From an uncultured Bacteroidota bacterium (GTDB taxonomy: Bacteria; Bacteroidota; Bacteroidia; Flavobacteriales; Flavobacteriaceae): DNA of 64,000 nt. This document shows, piece after piece, positions 39,144 through 49,030 of this stretch; within the stretch, counting starts at the first letter, position 1; the number at the start of each line of letters is the position of its first letter. The notes beneath the pieces were generated by a model. It was not told the origin of the DNA. It made no database searches and saw only the letters and a list, made by a program, of their open reading frames with translations. The stretch lies in assembly GCA_902577515.1 (NCBI GenBank), contig CACGZJ010000006.1, positions 1 through 64,000 on the forward strand, read 5' to 3'. Both the position numbers and the translations under genes were made by a program.

Positions 39144-42100
39144 TATAAGGAGGATTTAAGCTCTTGATCTCATCCTCTATACTATTAGTTTCAGAATTTA
39201 GTTTTTCAACTATAGCTTTTATATCCTCAAGCATATTCTTAGCTATCTTTAGGTTATCTTTATGTAAACCTGTTGGACCATATAAGGTTCTAACACCTCG
39301 TTGAGCTACGCTAATCCTCTTTGAAATAGTAGGCTTATCTGAGCTGCTAGTATAATTATCATCTCCCATTATTTCTAACTTTGCTGGATTCCCATTATAC
39401 TCAATTTCAAGTGAATTAATTTTTGATTTTAGATCTGAAAGACTCTTAATAATTTCAGGTGAAAAAGTATTTAGCTGCAATGCTGCTCTTTCAAGAAGAG
39501 AAACTTTACGTTTCATCATTGAAAATGCATCTTCATATTTCTCTGCCTCAGAATATATTTGAGAAATTTCATTAATAAAGCTGTTATATTCTTGATGAGA
39601 TACACCCTCAAGAACTCCTATTCCAATATTTTTTACGTTAAATGATATTGGACCATCTAGCTTTTCTACATTACCGCCATTTACAAGATATAATTCACCT
39701 TGATATTCACCAGGATTTACATATGGACCAGATGGATCATATCCCCATCCTCCTGAATAATAACCTGATCTTATTGGATAATAACTTCTGTGCTTTAAAT
39801 TCCAAGCAATTCTATTTGTTCCATTTGAAGCTACTTTTGATATATTTCTTATGTGATTTCCATCAGAATCAGAAATAGAAAGAATTATAGTTGGAGATTT
39901 TTCATTTAACTCCTTAGCTAATTGATCCCAACCGGGAAAAGGAATATCCTTATTTTGATTGTTTAGAATCCTTTCTTTTGACTTTCTAATAGACTTTTCT
40001 GTCTTGGGAATATCTTTCAAGTGATATGTAAATACAGCACCATAGGTTGGATTCTTGGCAATATAGTATTGACCGCCTGTATTTCCCAATGTACTCCTTG
40101 GTCTAAATAGTTTTGCATCTCTTGGTTTAAATAACTTCCCTTTTTTAGTCAAATTTTCTGAATTCATTTCTCTCAATGCACTATAATCATCTAACACAAA
40201 GAAACCTCTTCCAAAAGAAGCTGCAACTAAATCATTCTCTCTTTCTTGAATAACAATATCTCTAAATGAAATAGTTGGTGTTCCAGGTAATTTTTGCCAC
40301 GATTTTCCACCATTTAATGAAGTATAAACACCAAATTCAGATGCAACAAATAAAAGATCTTTATTAACATGGTCTTGAACTAATCTCCAAATTAATGTTC
40401 TTTCAGGAAGATTAGAGGAAATTGATGTCCATGTTTCCCCAAGATCTGTACTCTTAAATATATAGGGTGAAAGATCCCCTTCTTTATGATTATCCAAAGA
40501 GACATAAACAGTATTTTCGTCATATAAATCAGCCTTAATATCGTTTACAAAAGTTCTCTCGGCTAAACCTAATTTTGTTACAGGTATATTTTTCCATGAT
40601 TCACCTCCATTTATTGTTACATGAATATGCCCATCATCAGTACCAACCCATATAAGACCCTCTTTTAATCTTGATTCTGATAATGATGTAATTGTATTAT
40701 ATTCGGACATTGCTTTCATATCCCAAGCATTATCATAACTCTGCTTTCTACCCATTATAGGCAATTCAATCCTACTTTCATTTCTAGTAAGATCCTCTGA
40801 AATTGGGTTCCAATCATCTCCTCTATTTTCAGATTTCCAAACTCTTTGAGAGCCTATATATATTCTAGAAGGCTTATGTGGACTAACAATTATTGGAGTA
40901 TCCCAGTTATACCTCTCAAGATGCTCTCCTTCTAATGGCTGAGGTTGAATAAATACTTGATCTCCATTTGTGAGATCAACTCTATGAAACCTTCCCTCTT
41001 GTGTAGTAGCATATATAATATTATTAAACTCAGGATCAGTGGCTGATTGATGTCCATCCGAACCAAGAGTTTTATACCATTCTCTATTTGTAATACCTCT
41101 ACTTTCAATTGATGCAGAAGGACCACCAGCGGATCCATTATCTTGAGTACCTCCAAAAATATGATAAAATGGTTCCTGGTTATTAACAGCTACTTTATAA
41201 AATTGTGTTAATGGTAAATTTAGAAAATAATGCCAGTTTTGAGCTAGATCAAAGGTTTCATATACACCTCCATCTGTTCCAACTAATATATAATCTGGAT
41301 CAGATTCTTTAAAAGCAATGGCATGGTGATCTCCGTGCTTTTGATATGATCCCTCAAGATTTCTAAATGTTTTACCACCATTTTCAGAAACTTGAATAGC
41401 AGGACCTACTATATATATTCTATCAAACTTATGAGGACTAGCAAATATTTCCTGATAATAATGTGGTCCTGTTGATCCTGCAATTGCATTAGACATTTTT
41501 TTCCATGTCTCTCCCCTATCTGCAGATCTGTAGACTCCCCCTTTAGTTCTATCTTCTTCAATTGCAGCATATATAACATCAGGATTTTGAGGGGAATAGG
41601 TAATACCAATTTTTCCCAGATTTGAGTTAGGTATACCATTAGTTAATTTTTTCCATGACTCACCTCCATCTAATGATTTATATAATGCAGTTCCAGGTCC
41701 ACCTCCCATATATGTTGCAACCGTTCTATGTCTATCCCATGTTGCAGCATACATAACATCTGGATTTCTTGGATCCATTATTACGTCAGTTACACCAGTC
41801 CACTCAGAATTACCAAGTACCTTTTTCCAATTATTTCCACCATCTACAGACTTATAAAGACCTCTTTGATCTCCTTTATTCCATAGAGGTCCCTGAGCAG
41901 AAACATATATTGTATTTGAATCATTAGGATGGATTAAAACTCTCGAAATATGCTCAGTAGATTTAAGTCCCATATTCTTCCATGTTTTGCCTGCATCTTC
42001 ACTCTTATAAACTCCATCACCATAACCAACATGCCTACCACCAACATCTTCACCAGTTCCTATCCAGACAATATTTGGGTTAGATGGATCAATTGCTACA

Positions 42101-42402
42101 AACCCTATTGAATAAGAGGGTTGATTATCAAATATTGGTATCCAAGTATTTCCTGCATTATAAGTTTTCCATACCCCCCCAGATCCTGCGGTTACATACC
42201 AAATATTCTCATTTTCAGGATGAATTGAAATATCTGAAATTCTTCCAGATAAGAAAGAAGGCCCAACATTTCTGAATTTAAATGCATTTAGAGAAACTTT
42301 TTCTGTTTTTGAGTAATCTTTTTGATTTCTCTTTCTTTGAGAATTAGCATCAACTGGGGCAAACAATAAGAATGCTAATAAAATTATAAATAGTCTTTTC
42401 AT
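39121..42402 (-). CDS. Large secreted BNR/WD40-like repeat protein (VPS10/sortilin-type propeller)
   Basis: A signal peptide (KRLFIILLAFLLFAPVDANSQ) is followed by many propeller repeats carrying the Asp-box motif S.D.G.TW, for example SEDAGKTWKNMG, SVDGGNNWKKV, SADRGETWKKM, STDLGETWTSI and SLNGGKSWQKL. These cover roughly residues 30-740; the remainder has a beta-rich part and a C-terminal helical stretch (about 930-1093). It is often annotated as glycosyl hydrolase or exo-alpha-sialidase-like, without proof of activity. ATG 42402 is chosen because the track start adds 11 residues before the signal peptide. Role probably in extracellular polymer binding or degradation. Confidence 0.85.
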   Translation of the reverse strand: MKRLFIILLAFLLFAPVDANSQRKRNQKDYSKTEKVSLNAFKFRNVGPSFLSGRISDISIHPENENIWYVTAGSGGVWKTYNAGNTWIPIFDNQPSYSIGFVAIDPSNPNIVWIGTGEDVGGRHVGYGDGVYKSEDAGKTWKNMGLKSTEHISRVLIHPNDSNTIYVSAQGPLWNKGDQRGLYKSVDGGNNWKKVLGNSEWTGVTDVIMDPRNPDVMYAATWDRHRTVATYMGGGPGTALYKSLDGGESWKKLTNGIPNSNLGKIGITYSPQNPDVIYAAIEEDRTKGGVYRSADRGETWKKMSNAIAGSTGPHYYQEIFASPHKFDRIYIVGPAIQVSENGGKTFRNLEGSYQKHGDHHAIAFKESDPDYILVGTDGGVYETFDLAQNWHYFLNLPLTQFYKVAVNNQEPFYHIFGGTQDNGSAGGPSASIESRGITNREWYKTLGSDGHQSATDPEFNNIIYATTQEGRFHRVDLTNGDQVFIQPQPLEGEHLERYNWDTPIIVSPHKPSRIYIGSQRVWKSENRGDDWNPISEDLTRNESRIELPIMGRKQSYDNAWDMKAMSEYNTITSLSESRLKEGLIWVGTDDGHIHVTINGGESWKNIPVTKLGLAERTFVNDIKADLYDENTVYVSLDNHKEGDLSPYIFKSTDLGETWTSISSNLPERTLIWRLVQDHVNKDLLFVASEFGVYTSLNGGKSWQKLPGTPTISFRDIVIQERENDLVAASFGRGFFVLDDYSALREMNSENLTKKGKLFKPRDAKLFRPRSTLGNTGGQYYIAKNPTYGAVFTYHLKDIPKTEKSIRKSKERILNNQNKDIPFPGWDQLAKELNEKSPTIILSISDSDGNHIRNISKVASNGTNRIAWNLKHRSYYPIRSGYYSGGWGYDPSGPYVNPGEYQGELYLVNGGNVEKLDGPISFNVKNIGIGVLEGVSHQEYNSFINEISQIYSEAEKYEDAFSMMKRKVSLLERAALQLNTFSPEIIKSLSDLKSKINSLEIEYNGNPAKLEIMGDDNYTSSSDKPTISKRISVAQRGVRTLYGPTGLHKDNLKIAKNMLEDIKAIVEKLNSETNSIEDEIKSLNPPYIIGQGID

Positions 42403-42460
42403 AAAATTAGTTTTTACAAGACCTATAAAGGTCATAATAGTTTATTTAAATATAGTAATA

Positions 42461-43366
42461 TTAAAATATTTCTGCAATCATACATCTTGCACTTCCTCCA
42501 CCATAATTTTCAATAGTTTTAATATCAGAGTGAATAATATCTGTATGATTTAAAATTCTTTTTAATTGCTGGTTTGAAATTGATTTAAATGCAGTTGTAC
42601 TCATTACAAGGATTGGATTTCCATCTTTATCTAATAATTGGATACAATTCCCTAAATAACTACTCATTTGATTGTATGTAATATCAATTATTTCTAAACC
42701 AGAGTATTCGAAAGATTTTATTAAATTATTTTTTTCATCTTCATTTATGATTGATTCAAGGCAAATTACACAAAAGTTATTACAGATTGACATTAACACA
42801 TTAGTATGATATATAGGTTTGGATTCATATATAGAATTAAAGATTATAGGACGATAATTTAGATCTTCACAGAATTTATTAAATAACTCCTCATTAGATC
42901 TCATTGAAATTGAACAGTAAGCAATTTTAGAATTTCGGTCAAGTACAATACTTCCAGTTCCCTCTAGAAATTTATTTTGATTTTCATAAATTGAATAATC
43001 ATGAGTAATTTGAACATCTATTCCTTTTTTTGATAGTTTTTTTAGAGTATCAGAATGCCTTTCAAGTCTCCTGTTTTCTGCTAACATTGGATATATAACT
43101 GCTTTATGTTTATTATGAAATGATATCCAATTATTAGGGAATACACCGTCGGGAGTATCATGTATACTATCATCCTTCATAGAATAAACTGTTATACCTT
43201 TATTAGAAATTGTATTTTCTAGTTTTTCAAACTCTTTCATCACCTTTTTAGAAACTTCAGTATTTACAAGTTTTCTAGACTGAAAAACATTATCATCCAT
43301 TGTAAATTCGTTTGATCTAAATTTTTCCGGACTAATCATCAAAATATTTGAGGTAAAATGATTCAT
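42461..43366 (-). CDS. ctlX: CtlX-type amidinohydrolase (arginine deiminase superfamily)
   Basis: 301 aa guanidino/ureido-hydrolase fold. Diagnostic strings: ILMISPEKF, DGVFPNNWISFH, YPMLAENRRLERH, and the C-terminal catalytic Cys in GGGSARCMIAEIF. CtlX has been linked to citrulline use in Bacteroidota; related enzymes act on arginine or dimethylarginine, so the substrate is not certain. The start overlaps the stop of the upstream amidinohydrolase gene (ATGA), so the two are one transcription unit. Confidence 0.85.
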   Translation of the reverse strand: MNHFTSNILMISPEKFRSNEFTMDDNVFQSRKLVNTEVSKKVMKEFEKLENTISNKGITVYSMKDDSIHDTPDGVFPNNWISFHNKHKAVIYPMLAENRRLERHSDTLKKLSKKGIDVQITHDYSIYENQNKFLEGTGSIVLDRNSKIAYCSISMRSNEELFNKFCEDLNYRPIIFNSIYESKPIYHTNVLMSICNNFCVICLESIINEDEKNNLIKSFEYSGLEIIDITYNQMSSYLGNCIQLLDKDGNPILVMSTTAFKSISNQQLKRILNHTDIIHSDIKTIENYGGGSARCMIAEIF

Positions 43367-44277
43367 ATTTTTCTAGTTAAGGGAAGGGTTGAACATCTAA
43401 AGAGGCCTGACATTTTAGATACATTTGAATAATCTATTCTTTCTACTAATACACCTTTTGATTCAAGCCATTTGTTTAATCTTTTAAACTTTGAATCAGA
43501 AACAATTATTTCTGGAGAAATTACTAAAACATTTGATGTCAGCATAAAAGCTTCTTCTCGGCTTGCAAGGAAGATATTTTTTTTACCAAAAAGTTTTATA
43601 ATATATTCAATATCTTCTTTTTTCTTAAAACCATCAGGGCACACTATTGCCTTATCCTTTGATATAGTTTGAAAACAGCAGTCTAAGTGAAGAGTATTTT
43701 CAAAAATGTTTATGTTAGATTTTTTAATATCAATTGGGATTATTTCTTTATTATTAATTATTCTTTTTAGATAATCTATTGATTTATTATTAGTTCTAGC
43801 TGTAATTTTAGAAGAATAGTCTTCTTCAGAATACGTTCCAATAAAAACCTTGTCATCATGAACGATTATATCACCTCCTTCTATATGCATAAATTCTGGC
43901 AGTTTAATTACACCTACATTTAAATGATTTAATATTTCCTTTATTCCTTCAATTTCATCCTGCCTATTAGGCACAATATTGGATAAGAAGAATATTTTAG
44001 AGATCACAAAACCAAGGTCTCTAACAAAAATTTGGTTACAATTATCAACATTATTCGGCCTTAGTATTTCTACATTATGCTTGGTTAGTTTTTTTTTAAA
44101 GCTTTCTAGTTGTTTTTTTAAATCTTTCTCAACTGGATATGAGTTATTCTTAATATGATAAAGAGACCGAGGATCAAAAGTATCTGATACCGAAGGTGGA
44201 TCTCCGAGATTATCAGCTATTCCAAGGATGACAGTTTTTAAGCGAGAATATTCGTTTTCAATATTAATATTTAACAT
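43363..44277 (-). CDS. Amidinotransferase/DDAH-like hydrolase
   Basis: 304 aa, same superfamily as the next gene. It has the Asp-containing FVRDLGFVI, the HIEGGDIIVHDDKVFIG motif with catalytic His/Glu region, LHLDCCFQTI, and the nucleophile Cys in SGLFRCSTLPLTRKI. Family members hydrolyse or transfer amidino groups of arginine derivatives (dimethylarginine, arginine, glycine amidinotransfer). Which one this is cannot be told by eye. It overlaps ccsBA by 1 bp (TAATG) and ctlX by 4 bp. Confidence 0.82.
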   Translation of the reverse strand: MLNINIENEYSRLKTVILGIADNLGDPPSVSDTFDPRSLYHIKNNSYPVEKDLKKQLESFKKKLTKHNVEILRPNNVDNCNQIFVRDLGFVISKIFFLSNIVPNRQDEIEGIKEILNHLNVGVIKLPEFMHIEGGDIIVHDDKVFIGTYSEEDYSSKITARTNNKSIDYLKRIINNKEIIPIDIKKSNINIFENTLHLDCCFQTISKDKAIVCPDGFKKKEDIEYIIKLFGKKNIFLASREEAFMLTSNVLVISPEIIVSDSKFKRLNKWLESKGVLVERIDYSNVSKMSGLFRCSTLPLTRKI

Positions 44278-47200
44278 TAAAGTACTTTGGTTTTCTTATT
44301 TGCAAAATAAGAAATTAAGCCTAAAATGAATACAAAAACAGTTGAATAATAAACAAAATTTGGTGTAATAACTTTATCACCTGATGCATATGAATGAAGT
44401 CCAACTAAATAAAAGTTTACTCCAAAATATGTCATCATAATTGCTGCAAAGGAAATGATGCTCAAAAGGTTAAATAACCATTTATTATTTAGTTTAGGAA
44501 CAATCCTTAGATGAAGAACAGCAGTATATATGATAATACTAATCAGGGCCCATGTTTCTTTAGGATCCCATCCCCAATATCTACCCCAACTCTCATTTGC
44601 CCACATTCCTCCTAAAAAGTTTCCGATTGTAAGCATTACTAGTCCTATTGTAAGAGATAATTCGTTAACAATTGTAAGCTCCTCAAGTTTTCTGGAAAAT
44701 ATTTTTCTATTCTTCTTTGTGGCAATTATAGTTAAAATTAAGGTCACAATACCAAGTATCATACCTATTGCAAATGGACCATAACTACCAACAATAACAG
44801 CAACATGGATCATTAACCAATAACTATCTAAAACTGGCTGAAGATTAGCTATAGAAGGATCAAGCCAATTCATGTGCGCAATAGAAAGAATAATTGATGT
44901 AACAAATGTAGATGAAGCAAGAGTAAAATATGATTTTCTACCAAAAATAATTCCAAATATTACAGTAGCCCAGGCAACAAAAATTATTGATTCATAGGCA
45001 TCACTCCAGGGAGCATGTCCTGCAATATACCACCTAGCTACAAGTCCAATAGTATTAAAAACAAATAAAGTGATTATTAATGATTCAAAAATCTTAATAA
45101 GATAATTACTAAACTTGTTGTCATAAAATATTTGAAAAATTAATATTAAAAGCAAACCAAGACCTGCAAAAAGATACCATTTGTAGAGTCTGTTAAATAT
45201 GTCTGCTTTATTATACACAACCTCTGAATTTATTTTGAAGTCGGATGGCATTACTTGACTTCCATATTTTTTTTGAAAACCCTTAATACTCTCTAGAAGC
45301 TCTTCAGACTGAGTGTAATCTTGATCCTGTCTTGCTACTCTTAATGTTTGAAAATAAAGGTTAAGAACATTATTGACATAGAGTGAATCAGCTCCTTTAT
45401 AATTATATTCGGGAATTTCAGGATAAGAAATCCATTTATTATTAATATCATTTGGGACAGGAAATATTCTCATGACTTTTCCCTCTAGAGCAGAATAAAG
45501 TAGATTAACTCTCCTATCAAGTTCAATAATATCTTTTTCAATTTGAGATTGGATATTGGACAAATATGCTTTTTCAAGGTTAGTAGCAAGTTTATAATTA
45601 CCTAATGAATCAAAGAAAGAGACTAGTGGTGCTTTTTTAATTTTTTCATCAACACCAATTATTTTCTTTATGGTATCACCTTTTTGACCAGATTTAATAT
45701 AAATAATTGGAGCATTAAACCATACCCCTGGATTATCCATCATAGATAACAAAACTTGATCTGAATTTAAACCATTATAGGAGTTTGATCTACTAACTTT
45801 TCTCAATAATTCAGATGAAAAAGTATTGGCTGGTTTCATTCTTCCACCACTATCCTGAATAACAATTTTACCAAAGCTACTTGCATGATCCTTTGAAATC
45901 GCACTTTCTGAAATTATTGAATCAATAAACTCGGTTTTTAAGTTTGCATCTAAACTCTGAGCAGATAGTATGCTTGTCGACAAAAGAAAAATAATTAAAG
46001 AGGTCTTTTTATTTAACTGTTTTGCAAGAAATCTAAATCTTGTATTTCCAATAAAGAATATGGCGGTCATACTAAAAAATAAAAGAAGATATCCTGCGTA
46101 AGTTATGAACGTTCCCCAAAAATCATCATTAACTGATAGGACTGTACCTTTTTCATCGGGGTCAAATGATGCCTGAAAGAATCGGTAACCTTTATAATTT
46201 AAAATATTATTCATAAAGATATCGTAGTCAAATATTTCATTATCCTGAACAGTTACTTTGCTCTTAAATGATGAATAGCTATTTTCAGTGCCTGGATATT
46301 TCTCTGCTATAAAATCGTTAAGCTTAATGCTAAATGGAAGTTGCACCTCATCTGACCCATAGGATAGATAAAAATCAAGATCATCTATAGTTATCTTTTT
46401 AGGATTATTAACATATCCTCTTCCCCCCAGTAAAGAAACATTCTCTGATTTTCCGTTATAATTGACGTTAAGGTATAAAACATCCTCAACCTCTCTATCA
46501 GTTAATTCAGCATCCACAATTTCAAACACCCCTCTTAAGGCAGGTTCAGGAAATACAAACTGAAAGCCAGGGATTTGATATAGTGATCTTAATTCCAGAA
46601 GTTGTTTTTTATCTTTATTTAATTCTGCACTTTGTTGATTAGACATTATAGTGTAAATACCATCAAACGGAGATTCTATATAGTATTCACCTTCTTCAGA
46701 AGTAATGTTTATAGCACCTTTTTGATAGTAATTAAAAGAGAAAAGTATATTCTGTATACTAGTAACTTGTCCCTCCTTGATATAATGTTCTTGCCTGTTA
46801 CCATCTAATGCCTCAACAAGTTTTATATATCTTTCTCCAGACGGATCAAGGACTAAGCCTTCTGTTACATTTTCTTTGAAATTATCATATGAAATGGAAA
46901 AGTCTTTGGAATAAAAATCATCATTTATAGTAAAGTCATTATTTACATGTTCAGATAGAAGAAGGTAAGACTTTAATGTCTTTCTTTGAGGCACTCCATC
47001 TTCAGTTCCATCTACAAAAACAGTTAGATATGTTTTTTCTGACAGGTAAGTATCAGATACATTATTTTCTCTTATAGGCATTACCCCCTCATCTCCAATA
47101 TACCTTGTAACGAAGGCACCAAGTAGAATGAAAATAAATGAAAGATGAAGTATTAATACGGAGAGTTTCTCTTTACTCCACAGATTGTACTTCTTAATAT

Positions 47201-47393
47201 TTCCCATAAAATTTAGCATGAGTAAAAGCATTAGAAGTTCAAACCACCATGCATTATAGATCCAAATTCTTGCTGCATCTATGGAATACCAGCTCTCAAG
47301 AAAAGTTCCTATACCCATTGCAATTGGAAACAAAATCAGCAATAAAAGCATGAATTTTGTGGAGAATAAAAGCTTTAAAAATTTTGATCCCAT
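44277..47393 (-). CDS. ccsBA: Fused cytochrome c biogenesis protein ResB-CcsA (system II)
   Basis: 1038 aa membrane protein that exports heme and attaches it to CxxCH motifs of apocytochromes c. The N-terminal ResB/CcsB part has membrane segments and a large periplasmic domain (about residues 110-700). The C-terminal CcsA part carries the heme-handling WWD motif region WGRYWGWDPKETWALI and conserved histidines (IAGHAPWSDAYES; VGLHSYASGDKV). The fusion is usual in Bacteroidota. A -7 element lies 10 bp before the ATG. Downstream genes are coupled but unrelated in function. Confidence 0.93.
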   Translation of the reverse strand: MGSKFLKLLFSTKFMLLLLILFPIAMGIGTFLESWYSIDAARIWIYNAWWFELLMLLLMLNFMGNIKKYNLWSKEKLSVLILHLSFIFILLGAFVTRYIGDEGVMPIRENNVSDTYLSEKTYLTVFVDGTEDGVPQRKTLKSYLLLSEHVNNDFTINDDFYSKDFSISYDNFKENVTEGLVLDPSGERYIKLVEALDGNRQEHYIKEGQVTSIQNILFSFNYYQKGAINITSEEGEYYIESPFDGIYTIMSNQQSAELNKDKKQLLELRSLYQIPGFQFVFPEPALRGVFEIVDAELTDREVEDVLYLNVNYNGKSENVSLLGGRGYVNNPKKITIDDLDFYLSYGSDEVQLPFSIKLNDFIAEKYPGTENSYSSFKSKVTVQDNEIFDYDIFMNNILNYKGYRFFQASFDPDEKGTVLSVNDDFWGTFITYAGYLLLFFSMTAIFFIGNTRFRFLAKQLNKKTSLIIFLLSTSILSAQSLDANLKTEFIDSIISESAISKDHASSFGKIVIQDSGGRMKPANTFSSELLRKVSRSNSYNGLNSDQVLLSMMDNPGVWFNAPIIYIKSGQKGDTIKKIIGVDEKIKKAPLVSFFDSLGNYKLATNLEKAYLSNIQSQIEKDIIELDRRVNLLYSALEGKVMRIFPVPNDINNKWISYPEIPEYNYKGADSLYVNNVLNLYFQTLRVARQDQDYTQSEELLESIKGFQKKYGSQVMPSDFKINSEVVYNKADIFNRLYKWYLFAGLGLLLILIFQIFYDNKFSNYLIKIFESLIITLFVFNTIGLVARWYIAGHAPWSDAYESIIFVAWATVIFGIIFGRKSYFTLASSTFVTSIILSIAHMNWLDPSIANLQPVLDSYWLMIHVAVIVGSYGPFAIGMILGIVTLILTIIATKKNRKIFSRKLEELTIVNELSLTIGLVMLTIGNFLGGMWANESWGRYWGWDPKETWALISIIIYTAVLHLRIVPKLNNKWLFNLLSIISFAAIMMTYFGVNFYLVGLHSYASGDKVITPNFVYYSTVFVFILGLISYFANKKTKVL

Positions 47394-47403
47394 TAGCAGG
47401 CCT

Positions 47404-47411
47404 CAAAGATA
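47404..47411 (-). promoter_or_regulatory. Candidate -7 element of ccsBA
   Basis: The minus strand reads TATCTTTG, ending 10 bp before the ATG at 47393, matching TAnnTTTG. Confidence 0.4.
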
Positions 47412-47468
47412 ATTATGAATTTTTTAATATTTAGAATAATAATGAACAATTAGGTGTTAAAGTTTAAT

Positions 47469-47476
47469 TAAATTTG
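47469..47476 (+). promoter_or_regulatory. Candidate -7 element of the kdsC-photolyase operon
   Basis: TAAATTTG ends 15 bp before the kdsC ATG. All genes from kdsC to DUF2805 follow on the same strand with overlaps, so this could drive the whole 5.4 kb unit. No light- or stress-specific operator is visible. Confidence 0.42.
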
Positions 47477-47491
47477 CATCTTTAAAATATA

Positions 47492-47992
47492 ATGGATTCT
47501 TACAAAACTAGATTAAAAGATATAACCACATTTATTTTCGATGTTGATGGTGTAATGACTAATGGAAAAATTATTTACACGCATGATGGAAAAATTGATA
47601 GACAATTTTATGCAAAAGATGGTTATGCGATTAAATATGCTATATCTAAAGGCTATAGAATAGCTATTATCTCGGGTGGAATGCAAGAAAATGTAAGAAA
47701 AAGATTAAACTCTCTTGGTGTTGAGGATGTATTTCTGAAAGCATTTAATAAGATTGAAGTTTTTGATGAATTTATAAAAGAAAAAAAAATTGATTCAAAA
47801 AACATTTTATATATGGGAGATGATAATCCAGACATTGATGTTCTTAAAGTAGTTGGAATTTCATCTTGTCCTAAAGATGCCTCTGTTGACGTAAAATCAA
47901 TTTGTGATTACATATCTCACAAAGATGGTGGCCTTGGTTGTGTAAGAGATGTAATTGAACAAGTAATGAGAATTCATAACAAATGGATTTAA
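47492..47992 (+). CDS. kdsC: Kdo-8-phosphate phosphatase
   Basis: HAD-superfamily phosphatase (subfamily IIIA, 166 aa, no cap domain) that dephosphorylates Kdo-8-phosphate after KdsA. The nucleophile motif is FDVDGVMTNGKI, followed by ISGG and GDDNPDIDVLKVV. The family works as a tetramer. The end overlaps maf by 10 bp. Confidence 0.92.
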   Translation: MDSYKTRLKDITTFIFDVDGVMTNGKIIYTHDGKIDRQFYAKDGYAIKYAISKGYRIAIISGGMQENVRKRLNSLGVEDVFLKAFNKIEVFDEFIKEKKIDSKNILYMGDDNPDIDVLKVVGISSCPKDASVDVKSICDYISHKDGGLGCVRDVIEQVMRIHNKWI

Positions 47993-48579
47993 TAAATAAT
48001 TCCAATTATAGTATAATTCTCGGATCAAGCTCAACAAGAAGAAAAGAGTTATTAGAAATGACTGGAATTTCTTTTGAGGTTAACTCAATCCCTGTTAATG
48101 AAGACTTTCCAGAACATCTTAAAGCACAAGAAATAGCTGAACATATTGTAGAAAACAAAGCAGCTCCTTTTCAAAAAATAGTTGAAACCAATCAAATAAT
48201 AATTCTTGCTGATACTTTAGTCTGGTTCGAAGATAAATGTTGGGGTAAACCGAAAGATAAAAATGAGGCTAAGTCAATGCTAAAAATGTTTGCAGGTAAT
48301 TCTCACGATGTTATTACATCTGTAGGCTTTCTTACCAAAAAAAAATTTGAAATATTAACTGAATCTACCAAAGTAACTTATAAACTTCTGACTGAAAAAG
48401 AAATTGATTTTTATGTTGAAACTATTAATCCAGTTGATAAAGCTGGAAGCTATGGTATACAGGATTGGATTGGAATGATAGGAGTAGAAAATGTTAACGG
48501 AAGCTACACAAGTGTTTTAGGTCTTCCAGTACCTCAAGTAACAAACAAATTAACAGAAATAATAAGTGGAAGTCTTTAA
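47983..48579 (+). CDS. maf: Maf-family nucleotide pyrophosphatase
   Basis: 198 aa. The N-terminal SIILGSSSTRRKELLEMTGISF and the Asp/Glu motif ILADTLVWFEDKCWGKP are diagnostic. Maf proteins hydrolyse non-canonical or pyrimidine nucleoside triphosphates and are proposed to sanitise pools or affect septum formation. It lies between kdsC and the photorepair genes, overlapping both neighbours (10 and 14 bp). Confidence 0.92.
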   Translation: MDLINNSNYSIILGSSSTRRKELLEMTGISFEVNSIPVNEDFPEHLKAQEIAEHIVENKAAPFQKIVETNQIIILADTLVWFEDKCWGKPKDKNEAKSMLKMFAGNSHDVITSVGFLTKKKFEILTESTKVTYKLLTEKEIDFYVETINPVDKAGSYGIQDWIGMIGVENVNGSYTSVLGLPVPQVTNKLTEIISGSL

Positions 48580-49030
48580 GTTAAAATATTCACAAAAGCT
48601 ACCCATAAGTTTGAATGAAGCATGGGATTTTTTATCATCGCCGAATAATTTGGAATTAATAACACCCAAGTCTATGGATTTCAATATTACTGATTGGGAT
48701 AATAAGAAAGCTTATCCAGGTCAAATCATTCAGTACACTGTGAAACCTTTACTTGGAATTAAAATTAATTGGGTAACTGAAATAACACAAGTGAAGACTA
48801 ATGAATTCTTTATCGATGAGCAGAGGTTTGGTCCATATAGTTTTTGGCACCACAAACACTTCATCAAAGAAATTAAAGGTGGTGTACTTATGGAAGATGT
48901 AATTCATTATAAATTACCTCTAGGTCCTCTTGGAAAGCTTCTAAATTCCCTGTTTATTAATTCTAAATTGAATAGTATTTTTCAATACAGACAACTAGAA
49001 TTAATAAAAATATTTGGGGAATATAAATAA
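48566..49030 (+). CDS. SRPBCC-fold ligand-binding protein
   Basis: 154 aa START/Bet v1-like protein: KYSQKLPISLNEAWDFLSSPNNLELITPKSMDF (N-terminal part), then PGQIIQYTVKPLLGI and FGPYSFWHHKHF. Families of this kind are found beside SDR and photolyase genes and were once labelled cell division inhibitors; the ligand is unknown. The start is GTG at 48566, inside maf (14 bp overlap); no in-frame ATG precedes the conserved core. The stop shares bases with the SDR start (TAATG). Confidence 0.82.
   Translation: MEVFKLKYSQKLPISLNEAWDFLSSPNNLELITPKSMDFNITDWDNKKAYPGQIIQYTVKPLLGIKINWVTEITQVKTNEFFIDEQRFGPYSFWHHKHFIKEIKGGVLMEDVIHYKLPLGPLGKLLNSLFINSKLNSIFQYRQLELIKIFGEYK

Noticed and set aside
42420-42433. 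Short hairpin GACCT-ATAA-AGGTC between ctlX and the BNR gene
   Set aside because: The stem is only 5 bp and neither strand has a following T run, so a terminator or regulatory role is not supported.
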